From the NCBI RefSeq assembly GCF_006980715.1, contig NZ_SBHN01000017.1:1-64000 (forward strand): DNA of 64,000 bases. The letters run 5' to 3'. This DNA is from Telmatospirillum sp. J64-1. GTDB lineage: Bacteria; Pseudomonadota; Alphaproteobacteria; Rhodospirillales; Magnetospirillaceae. This document shows, one piece after another, positions 40,637 through 47,877 of the stretch (positions within the stretch are counted from its first letter, which is position 1; each line of letters starts with the position of its first letter). The position numbers and the translations under genes were made by a program. Below the pieces are notes generated by a model, which worked only from the letters and a program-made list of their open reading frames with translations, made no database searches and had not been told where the DNA came from.

Positions 40637-41371
40637 ATCAATCTGGCGGTACTGGACTTCATCGAAAAGTCGCGGGACGTGGCTGACCTGGCCGCGCTAG
40701 AGGCGCTGTTCTCGCAAGTGCTGGCCGATCTCGGCTTCCGGGAATGGGCCTATCAGGTCATCCGCGCCGAAGCCCTGCCGGACGAAAAGCCGGTGATCCT
40801 GACGACGTTCTCGGATGCCTGGCGCGACCACTACATCGACAGCGGCTACCACCTCATCGACCCGGTCATTCTGAAGGGGCCGGAGCAGTTGTTGCCCTTC
40901 ACCTGGAGCAGCATGTCTTTCGGCGTCGAGCCGACGGAGGAGCAGAAGAGCTTCTTTGCCGAAGCCGAGGCGTTCGGTCTTGGCGAGGGTCTGGGCATTC
41001 CGGTGCATGGCGTGCACGGTTCGCTCGCGATGGTGTCCATGGTCGCCGAGGAAGAGACGCGCCGTCTGGCCAGCATGCTGCGTTGCCACGGAGAGGAGGT
41101 TCATCTGATCTCCCTCATCTTCCACAATCTCGCGCGGGAGCTGATGTCGTTGGGACGATCCGGCCGTGGACCGATCAGCTTGTCCGCACGGGAGCGGGAG
41201 TGCCTGCTCTGGCTCGCCAAGGGTAAGACCCGATGGGAGATTTCGATGATCCTCTGCATATCGGAGGAGACAGTGAAGTACCATCTCAAAAATATTCGGG
41301 CGAAATTCGGTACGTTCTCCCGTCATGAGATTATCGTGCAGGCTGTTCGCCTTGGTCTGATAAGCCCGTGA
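40637..41371 (+). CDS. LuxR/TraR-family quorum-sensing regulator
   Basis: About 244 residues if read from 40637, or 230 from the GTG at 40679. The autoinducer-binding domain has the expected Trp, Tyr, Asp and Pro residues (FSDAWRDHYIDSGYHLIDPV, LPFTWSS). The C-terminal HTH is LSARERECLLWLAKGKTRWEISMILCISEETVKYHLKNI. The 14 codons before the GTG read as a natural continuation (INLAVLDFIEKSRD) after a GGGGAGGG site, but there is no ATG/GTG/TTG there, only ATC or CTG. It should bind the AHL made by the adjacent synthase and the two lux-like boxes. Confidence 0.88.
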   Translation: MNLAVLDFIEKSRDVADLAALEALFSQVLADLGFREWAYQVIRAEALPDEKPVILTTFSDAWRDHYIDSGYHLIDPVILKGPEQLLPFTWSSMSFGVEPTEEQKSFFAEAEAFGLGEGLGIPVHGVHGSLAMVSMVAEEETRRLASMLRCHGEEVHLISLIFHNLARELMSLGRSGRGPISLSARERECLLWLAKGKTRWEISMILCISEETVKYHLKNIRAKFGTFSRHEIIVQAVRLGLISP

Positions 41372-41388
41372 CAGCTTTACCCGCCGGT

Positions 41389-41408
41389 AACTACCCGAGT
41401 GGGTAGGA
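41389..41408. promoter_or_regulatory. lux-box-like site upstream of luxI
   Basis: CTACCC-GAGT-GGGTAG inverted repeat (41391-41406) inside a 20-bp match (16/20) to the site upstream of traG. It ends 60 bp before the luxI ATG, the usual place for LuxR activation. Confidence 0.72.
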
Positions 41409-41468
41409 TACGCCCTGCGCCAAAATCTGTTTTCCTTTCCTGAGTTAATTTCAGGAAAGGAATTTTTG

Positions 41469-42089
41469 ATGCTTCTACTTATTTCGCGTGACAACGCGCA
41501 CCTGCATTGGGATGCGCTCGCCTCCATGCACCAGCTCCGCCGCGCAGTTTTCAAGGAACGCCTCGGCTGGGATGTCAACGTCGTCAACGGACTGGAACTC
41601 GACCAGTTCGACCTGCCGGATGCGCACTACCTGATTCACCGCGCGCCGGACGGCCGCGTTAACGCCTGCACACGACTTCTGCCGACGACAGGCCCTTACT
41701 TGCTGGCCGACGTATTCCCTCAGCTGGTCGATGGCGTATTGCCGCGCGAGGCACACGTCTGGGAGAGCACGCGCTTCTGCGCCGACCAGACGACGGCGCC
41801 GGCGAACATCGCCGCAATCCTCATGGCCGGCATGCTGGAGTTTGGCTTGAGCGCCGGGCTTCGCGCATATGTCTCGGTATCAGACATACGCATGGAGCCG
41901 ATCATGCGCCGCGCCGGCTGGAATCCCATCCGCCTGGGCGGGACGATGCACACTGGCACCGACACGGCCGCGGCCGAGTGGTTGGAGGTGTCGCCCGAAT
42001 ATCTGGCGCGTGTAGCTCGACGCACAGGTGCGGTGGGTCCTGTCATCGCCAACCTCCATGAGTTCAGCCAGGAGAGGGTGGCCGCATGA
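41469..42089 (+). CDS. Acyl-homoserine lactone synthase (LuxI/TraI family)
   Basis: A 206-residue protein from the ATG at 41469 with AGGAAAGGAA upstream. Conserved LuxI residues are present: MHQLRRAVFKERLGWDV (Arg, Phe, Trp), ELDQFDLPDAHYLIHR, GRVNACTRLLPTTGPYLL and HVWESTRFC. The enzyme makes an AHL signal from acyl-ACP and S-adenosylmethionine. It lies directly after luxR with a lux-like box in its promoter, giving positive feedback. The last 4 bp overlap a small gene. Confidence 0.93.
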   Translation: MLLLISRDNAHLHWDALASMHQLRRAVFKERLGWDVNVVNGLELDQFDLPDAHYLIHRAPDGRVNACTRLLPTTGPYLLADVFPQLVDGVLPREAHVWESTRFCADQTTAPANIAAILMAGMLEFGLSAGLRAYVSVSDIRMEPIMRRAGWNPIRLGGTMHTGTDTAAAEWLEVSPEYLARVARRTGAVGPVIANLHEFSQERVAA

Positions 42090-42292
42090 CACACGATACT
42101 GAATGGCCGGCGGCCGAGCCGCATTGCGGTCAGGAGCAGGCTGCTACTGAAGCTGGTTGGCTCGCTTGGTGCATCCGCTACCTCGCAAATGAGGCGCGGC
42201 GCAGTGGTTTCGAGGATACGGCCGCGGCCTTGGATGCGGCCGCGCCGATCGCCGATGGCGACGAACGTCCAGCCGATCGCTTGAGGGATTGA
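42086..42292 (+). CDS. Small protein coupled to luxI
   Basis: A 68-residue protein whose ATG overlaps the luxI stop (ATGA), so it is made with the synthase. It is alanine- and acid-rich and helical (AATEAGWLAWCIRYLANEARRSGFEDTAAALDAAAPIA). Small genes directly after traI-type synthases occur in other integrative elements and can regulate transfer; no sequence relationship can be shown here. Confidence 0.65.
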   Translation: MTHDTEWPAAEPHCGQEQAATEAGWLAWCIRYLANEARRSGFEDTAAALDAAAPIADGDERPADRLRD

Positions 42293-42472
42293 AACACCGG
42301 CAGGCGCATTCTCTTAGCAGAATTTGTGGGGGATGCAGAGTTCGGGAAGATAACGGCTCCAACTGTGCTGCTGTCAGTAATACTGTCAGCACAAAGCTAC
42401 ATGGCATTTTCAGAGCTGCCCATAAGTCATTGACCGGACGGAATGTCCATCAATTTGTGGGAGTGAATCCGA

Positions 42473-43231
42473 ATGAAATGTCACCACATTACTTTTGTTT
42501 GCTTTATAGCAGCAAGCGCCGTGTTGGGCGCGACCGTGGTCGCTGAAGCTCAGGGTGTGGCACGCACCGGAACAGGTGTAAGCATTTCCCGAGAGAACAT
42601 TAACCGTCTGGAGAATGACTATCTCCAGTTCTCGCAGGCTGTAACGGCCACCTTGGAGGCTTATAGCATTCGGATTGATGAGCTACGCGAACAGAACCGT
42701 CAACTCACCAAGCAGATTGAGAGCCTCCACGTAGACCTCCGCAAACTCGTCAAGCAGTCAGAGAATCTGGATGTCCGGGTAAAGGTCGTAGAGAAGCATA
42801 TCAAACAAAGCGGAGGAGGCGGCGGCGGCGGTGGCACCTCGCCTGGTATCGACGTCCACTGTCCAGCCGGCCAGGCGCTCCAATCTCTTTCAGGAAGCAC
42901 CCCGAAATGCGTGAACCTGAATGCCTCGCTCTCCGGTACCTGCCCGCCGGGGCATGTTGTCAGAGGGATTGCTGCTAACGGCAACTTGCTTTGCATGGAG
43001 GTGCGTCAAGAAACAATCGAGCGACGCGCCTGTGAGTCGAAATACGTTGGAACTGATCGGTGCGGCGTCCGATTGCCGAAAACCCAACATGGTCAGATGG
43101 CGAGAGCTCTCTTAGTGGGTGGCGCGGACGGGACCAGAGGTCTCGCGACAATAACCGCCCTTTGCTCGGAAGGCGTCTTCGAATCTGTCACAGAGCAATT
43201 ACACCACGCCTGTGCGGAGCGTGGCCCATGA
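42473..43231 (+). CDS. Secreted coiled-coil protein with Cys-loop motifs
   Basis: A 252-residue protein. The signal peptide (HHITFVCFIAASAVLGATVVAEAQ) is followed by a coiled coil (about residues 45-110, INRLENDYLQFSQAV...KQIESLHVDLRKLVKQ) and a polyglycine linker. Cysteine loops of the pattern C-P-x-G-x-x-L/V...C follow (CPAGQALQSLSGSTPKC, CPPGHVVRGIAANGNLLC), and then a C-terminal domain with four more cysteines. Local base composition is less GC-rich than the neighbours. It shares its Cys-loop pattern with the fibre-like protein at 13436-14470. Role unknown. Confidence 0.65.
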   Translation: MKCHHITFVCFIAASAVLGATVVAEAQGVARTGTGVSISRENINRLENDYLQFSQAVTATLEAYSIRIDELREQNRQLTKQIESLHVDLRKLVKQSENLDVRVKVVEKHIKQSGGGGGGGGTSPGIDVHCPAGQALQSLSGSTPKCVNLNASLSGTCPPGHVVRGIAANGNLLCMEVRQETIERRACESKYVGTDRCGVRLPKTQHGQMARALLVGGADGTRGLATITALCSEGVFESVTEQLHHACAERGP

Positions 43232-43297
43232 AGACTGAGATCAGTGATTGGGATTTCGTAGGTCGTTTCAGTTGAATCCTAGAAAGGTCAGAATCAT

Positions 43298-43684
43298 TTG
43301 ACGCGACGCATCATCTTATTTTCCTTTATATACGCACTGTCCATTGCCGCGCTGCTGCCAACGTTTCTATCAACATTGGCCGCGGCATCCGCTCAGTGTA
43401 CAGACCCCGACCATCGGCCGGAGGCGGTGATTGGGCAGCACCTTGCACAAACTGCGGCTGCCGAGTGGGCATTGAAGAAGCCCCAAGCCACGAAGAAGGC
43501 GGCGTCATCTCGGGGGTTCTGCACGAGGCACTACGACCCTGTCTGTGCGCGAAGCAAAACCGGAGAGACTCGCACCTTCGGCAATAAATGCGAGGCCGAG
43601 TCCGCTGACTGGAACGTAACAAGTAAAGGATTGTGCGACATCAACGCTCGGTACGACAATGATGAGAACGACAAGAACCAGTAG
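43298..43684 (+). CDS. Secreted Kazal-like protein
   Basis: A 128-residue protein from TTG. The signal peptide is IILFSFIYALSIAALLPTFLSTLAAASAQ. After a short linker comes CTRHYDPVCARSKTGE followed by RTFGNKCEAESADWNV and SKGLC. This matches the C-x7-C...T-F/Y-x-N-x-C-x-A pattern of Kazal-type inhibitor domains, including the short bacterial forms. It may inhibit a protease outside the cell. It is one of three consecutive secreted-protein genes downstream of luxI. Confidence 0.65.
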   Translation: MTRRIILFSFIYALSIAALLPTFLSTLAAASAQCTDPDHRPEAVIGQHLAQTAAAEWALKKPQATKKAASSRGFCTRHYDPVCARSKTGETRTFGNKCEAESADWNVTSKGLCDINARYDNDENDKNQ

Positions 43685-43817
43685 GCATGACGCAGTCACC
43701 GTCAGGGTTTCATTAAAAATAGGAGGAATAAAAAGTTAATTCAGAATTAAATTTAACATCATGCAGATTGTAAAAATGGCATTCAAGTTATTTTCAAACA
43801 TTTATGGAGAAAGCGTC

Positions 43818-44273
43818 ATGTCTAACGCTAATTATAAATCATGCATAGATATAAAATGTCTGATGTCGCTGTCAATTGCAACTCTTGCTCTTTTCGCCGT
43901 GGTTCCGATGACTGCCTATGGGTATGCGGTGGAAGGTCAAGCAGTGAGGGCTACTGCAACCAACGATTCGACGGAGATGATTGTCGGGCAGTACAAAGCC
44001 AAGAAGTTTAACTCTTCGCGGACGCCGGCGGGTCAGAGGGCTAAGTACAGGCCCACACCTGCGGGCAAACCGGTCAAGCCCAATCCGGCCGGGACCCCCG
44101 AAGTTGTCGGGGGGTGTGCTATTGGGATGGCAGGATCTTGCAACCCAAGTCCGGCGGGTAAACGAGGAAAGCCCTCACCGGCGGGCAAGCGGACCAAGCC
44201 CAATCCGGCGGGCACGCCAGAATTAGCGGGCGGGTGCGCTATTGGCATGGCAGGATCGTGCAACCCGCGTTAA
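43818..44273 (+). CDS. Secreted repeat protein, precursor-peptide-like
   Basis: A 151-residue protein from the ATG at 43818 with GGAGAAAG upstream. A signal sequence (CLMSLSIATLALFAVVPMTAYG) precedes a Lys/Pro-rich region. Its C-terminal part has a 40-residue period containing two copies of KPNPAGTPE-xx-GGCAIGMAGSCNP, separated by PAGK units. Each copy has a double glycine before an identical CAIGMAGSC segment. The DNA repeat is 71 bp (44076-44146 and 44196-44266). No modification or export gene is adjacent. It could be a multi-unit peptide precursor or a cell-wall protein. Confidence 0.6.
   Translation: MSNANYKSCIDIKCLMSLSIATLALFAVVPMTAYGYAVEGQAVRATATNDSTEMIVGQYKAKKFNSSRTPAGQRAKYRPTPAGKPVKPNPAGTPEVVGGCAIGMAGSCNPSPAGKRGKPSPAGKRTKPNPAGTPELAGGCAIGMAGSCNPR
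44076..44266 (+). repeat. Two 71-bp repeats inside the secreted repeat gene
   Basis: Units at 44076-44146 and 44196-44266, 120-bp period. Most differences are silent (for example GGCCGGGACC versus GGCGGGCACG), so the encoded peptide is conserved while the DNA has drifted. Confidence 0.75.
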
Positions 44274-44534
44274 CGGGTTTTTGCCGAAGGCCAGCGAGCG
44301 ACTAAACTTTTCGCCGACAAACTTTGAGACACAGCCAATGGGTGGTGTCCAAGTGGGAAAGAGTACGGATGTTCGCTGGCCTAACCGGCGGAAATATCTC
44401 TCGCAAAAACGACCGATACTGACAGGGCGGATGTTCTGAGGAGGGCGGAACGTGTTTCCGCTCTTTTGTATTTCTCAAAACTGTGCGTCGAAATCTGATA
44501 CACTGTCCGAGTTAAATTTACGGATTTTGAGAGA

Positions 44535-45113
44535 GTGAATATTGGTTACGCCCGCATTTCAACAGCCGAGCAAAATCTGACACCTCAGACGGACGCCCTT
44601 TCGGCGGTCGGATGTGAACGCATTTTCGTTGAAACCGCGTCCGGTGCGCAGCGTGACCGGCCCGAGCTTCTTAAGGCGCTGGACTACATGCGCTCCGGCG
44701 ACACACTTGTCGTTTGGAAGCTCGACCGCCTGGCCCGTTCCATGCGCCAGCTCATCGACACCGTGGAGCTTCTTCAATCCAAGGGCATGGGCTTCCGCTC
44801 CCTGACCGAAGCCATCGACACGACGACGGCCGGCGGCATGCTGGTGTTTCACATCTTTGGCGCCCTGGCGGAGTTCGAGCGCGCCATGATCCGCGAGCGC
44901 ACGAGGGCAGGGTTGGAAGCGGCTCGCGCACGAGGCCGCAAGGGCGGCCGGCGGCGCAAGCTGTCCGAGGATAAGCTCCGCATGGCCAGAACCCTGCTAC
45001 GCAACCCTGAGATAGGCGTTGCAGCCGTCGCAAACCAACTCGGCGTGTCGCCTGCCACTCTATATCGGCACCTGCCGGGCGGCCGGGGAGCGCTCCGAGA
45101 GGGCGCCGCCTGA
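44535..45113 (+). CDS. Serine recombinase of the resolvase/invertase family
   Basis: A 192-residue protein from GTG. The catalytic Ser9 lies in GYARISTAEQN. Downstream are VVWKLDRLARSMRQLIDTV, FRSLTEAIDTTTAGGMLVFHIFGALAEFER and an invertase-type C-terminal HTH (GVAAVANQLGVSPATLYRHL). It is a full-length small resolvase/invertase. It sits at the left edge of the restriction genes and may have brought them in, or resolve dimers. No inverted invertible segment was noticed. Confidence 0.9.
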   Translation: MNIGYARISTAEQNLTPQTDALSAVGCERIFVETASGAQRDRPELLKALDYMRSGDTLVVWKLDRLARSMRQLIDTVELLQSKGMGFRSLTEAIDTTTAGGMLVFHIFGALAEFERAMIRERTRAGLEAARARGRKGGRRRKLSEDKLRMARTLLRNPEIGVAAVANQLGVSPATLYRHLPGGRGALREGAA

Positions 45114-45186
45114 CGGTTCCTCTTGGACTTTCCCGATTCTTCCCGTAATTTCTCAATACGGGCTGGATGTTCCGGCGGGGAGCCGT

Positions 45187-45381
45187 ATGGACACCGACAT
45201 AATGACGATCCGGGAGGTGGCTGAGTATCTCAAGCTCACCGAGAAGACGGCTTACCGACTCGCAGCCGAGCGCAAGATTCCCGGCTTCAAGGTTGGCGGC
45301 GCATGGCGGTTCCGGCGCGGTGACATTGATAAATGGATAGAGCAGCAGTCGGCCGAGGCGAAAAAACGGGGAGGGGAATAG
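45187..45381 (+). CDS. MerR/excisionase-like HTH protein
   Basis: A 64-residue protein. The whole length is a helix-turn-helix excisionase fold (MTIREVAEYLKLTEKTAYRLAAERKIPGFKVGGAWRFRRGDIDKWI). It lies between the serine recombinase and hsdR. Small proteins of this kind often act as control proteins for nearby restriction genes or as recombination directionality factors; a controller of the type I system is plausible. Confidence 0.85.
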   Translation: MDTDIMTIREVAEYLKLTEKTAYRLAAERKIPGFKVGGAWRFRRGDIDKWIEQQSAEAKKRGGE

Positions 45382-45504
45382 TGTCGGGGGCAATCGCCAT
45401 GGTTCAGAGCTTCGGAGGCTTCGTCTGGATTGCGGAGGCGTTCCCTCACAGCAGTAGCCCGCGCATGGCACGCAGTAGGCTTTGTATCGAGAAGGGTGCG
45501 CGAC

Positions 45505-47877
45505 ATGGCGACCGAAGCTGACACCTGTAGGAAATACGTCGTCCCCAAGCTGCAATCGGCTGGTTGGGACAATGAACCCCATTCCATAGCCGAGCAGCGC
45601 ACCATCACGGATGGGCGCGTCATTCCCGTCGGCAAAGGCTTTGTCCGCAAGCCTCCGAAGCGTGTGGACTATCTGCTGCGCTACATGCGGGACTTTCCTC
45701 TTGCCGTGGTCGAGGCTAAGGCCAGCTACAAATCCGCCGCCGATGCCGTTCAGCAAGCTCGCAGCTACGCAGAGATTCTGGACCTCAAATACGCCTACGC
45801 CACCAACGGGATTGAAATTATCGAAATCGACTATTTCATGGGGACGGAAACTCGCGTCTCTGATTTTCCCAAGCCCCAAGAACTCTGGCAGCGCTATCAA
45901 ACAGGCAGCGGGATCGACACGCCGGAGCGAATAGAGCACCTGATCGCCCCTTACAACACGGTGGGCGGTAAACCTCCGAGATACTATCAGCAGATCGCCA
46001 TCAATCGCACGGTCGAGTCCATTCTGTCCGGGAAGAAACGCCTGCTTCTCACCATGGCGACGGGAACTGGCAAGACCATCGTCGCCTTCCAAATTTGCTG
46101 GAAGCTCTGGTCGAGCCGCTGGAACACGACCGGGGAGCATCGCAAGCCGCGTATCCTGTTCCTTGCTGATCGCAACATCCTCATTGACGACCCGAAGGAC
46201 AAAACCTTCATCCCCTTTGGGGACGCGCGCTACAAGATTGAATCCGGCGAGATCGTCAAAAGCCGGGAAATGTATTTCGCCATCTACCAGGCACTTGCAG
46301 AGAACGAGCGCCGCGCTGGGCTTTTCCGGGACTACCCGCCGGACTTCTTCGACCTCATCATCGTGGACGAATGCCATCGCGGGAGCGCGCGGGATGACAG
46401 TTCATGGCGCGTCATCCTTGAGCATTTCAAACCCGCTTTCCAGCTCGGGATGACGGCGACGCCGTTACGAGATGACAATCGTGACACCTACCGCTATTTC
46501 GGCAACCCGCTCTACGAATACAGCCTGCGCCAGGGCATCGACGACGGCTTTCTTGCTCCCTACCGCGTTCATCGCGTCGTCACCCAATGGGATGCGGCAG
46601 GGTGGCGGCCCAGCAAGGACGAGGTGGATCGCTTTGGCCGAGCAATCCCCGACGATGAGTACCAGACCAAGGATTTTGAACGGGTCATCGCTCTGCGCGC
46701 CCGCACGCAGTCTATCGCCCGCCACCTGACCGACTTCCTCAAAAAGACCGACCGCTTCGCCAAGACCATCGTTTTCTGCGTCGATCAGGAACACGCCTCG
46801 GAGATGCGGCAGGCTCTGGTCAATCTCAATGCCGACCTTGTGGCGCAATATCCGGACCTTGTGGCGCGTGTCACCGCAGACGAGGGCGCAATCGGGCGCG
46901 GGCATCTATCCCGTTTCCAGGACCTCGAAACCAAGACGCCAGTTATCCTCACATCGTCGCAACTGCTGACGACGGGCGTGGACGCGCCGACGTGCAAGAA
47001 TGTCGTTCTGGCACGCGTTGTCGGGTCTATGAGCGAGTTTAAGCAGATCATCGGACGTGGGACACGCCTGCGCGATGACTACGGCAAACTCTGGTTCAAT
47101 ATCCTCGACTACACCGGCTCGGCAACCCGCATGTTCGCCGACCCGGATTTCGACGGCGATCCGGCCCGGATCACGGAAGAAGAAGTGAACGACGCCGGGG
47201 AAACCACCGCGACGACGGAAACGGTCCCCGAAGGGCAGGAACCGGAGCCTGCCGCGCCGGAGGAAGGCGAGCCCGGCGTGATCGAACCGCCGACCGGCGA
47301 GCCGCGCAAATTCTATTTTGACGGGGGGCGGGTCGAAGTCGTGGCCCATCTGGTCCACGAGCTTGATCCGAACGGCAAGCAGCTTCGCGTCGTCAAATAC
47401 ACCGACTATGCCGCCGAAAGCGTTCGCTCGCTTGCGCCGACCTCCGCCGAGCTTCGCAATCGATGGGCGGACGCAGGCCAGCGCAGCGAGATTATCGCCG
47501 CGCTGGCCGAGCGCGGCATCGACTTTGACGTGCTGGCCGAACAGACGGGGCAGACCGATGCGGACCCCTTCGACCTGCTTTGCCATCTCGCCTTCAACGC
47601 GCCGCTTCGCACCCGGCGCGAGCGAGCACAGCGCCTCAAAGCCGAGCGCAAGGACTATTTCGAGAAGTTTTCCCCCGAGGCGCGTCAGGTGCTCGACGAG
47701 CTTCTGGAAAAATATGCGGAACACGGCGACGCGCAGTTTGTCCTGCCGGACGTGCTCAAGGTTCCGCCCATCTCAACCCACGGCCAGCCTGCCGAGATCA
47801 TCAAGCTATTCGGCGGCCCCGATGAGCTTCGCCGGGCCGTGAACGACCTGCAAGGATTGCTCTATGGCACGAACTAA
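45505..47877 (+). CDS. hsdR: Type I restriction enzyme R subunit (EcoEI-like)
   Basis: A 790-residue protein from the ATG at 45505. The PD-ExK nuclease motif is VVEAKASYKSAADAVQQARSYAEIL near residue 67. It is followed by SF2 helicase motifs: MATGTGKTIVAF (Walker A, about 183), DECHRGS (about 288), GMTATP, and IIGRGTRLRDD. An acidic Glu/Pro linker follows near residue 570 before the C-terminal domain. With HsdM-S it cuts unmodified foreign DNA. Its end overlaps hsdM by 14 bp. Confidence 0.93.
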   Translation: MATEADTCRKYVVPKLQSAGWDNEPHSIAEQRTITDGRVIPVGKGFVRKPPKRVDYLLRYMRDFPLAVVEAKASYKSAADAVQQARSYAEILDLKYAYATNGIEIIEIDYFMGTETRVSDFPKPQELWQRYQTGSGIDTPERIEHLIAPYNTVGGKPPRYYQQIAINRTVESILSGKKRLLLTMATGTGKTIVAFQICWKLWSSRWNTTGEHRKPRILFLADRNILIDDPKDKTFIPFGDARYKIESGEIVKSREMYFAIYQALAENERRAGLFRDYPPDFFDLIIVDECHRGSARDDSSWRVILEHFKPAFQLGMTATPLRDDNRDTYRYFGNPLYEYSLRQGIDDGFLAPYRVHRVVTQWDAAGWRPSKDEVDRFGRAIPDDEYQTKDFERVIALRARTQSIARHLTDFLKKTDRFAKTIVFCVDQEHASEMRQALVNLNADLVAQYPDLVARVTADEGAIGRGHLSRFQDLETKTPVILTSSQLLTTGVDAPTCKNVVLARVVGSMSEFKQIIGRGTRLRDDYGKLWFNILDYTGSATRMFADPDFDGDPARITEEEVNDAGETTATTETVPEGQEPEPAAPEEGEPGVIEPPTGEPRKFYFDGGRVEVVAHLVHELDPNGKQLRVVKYTDYAAESVRSLAPTSAELRNRWADAGQRSEIIAALAERGIDFDVLAEQTGQTDADPFDLLCHLAFNAPLRTRRERAQRLKAERKDYFEKFSPEARQVLDELLEKYAEHGDAQFVLPDVLKVPPISTHGQPAEIIKLFGGPDELRRAVNDLQGLLYGTN

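Noticed and set aside
41377-41390. TTACC-CGCC-GGTAA palindrome just after luxR, considered as a third lux-type box
   Set aside because: It does not match the CTACCC/GGGTAG sites and is more likely incidental or part of a weak luxR terminator.
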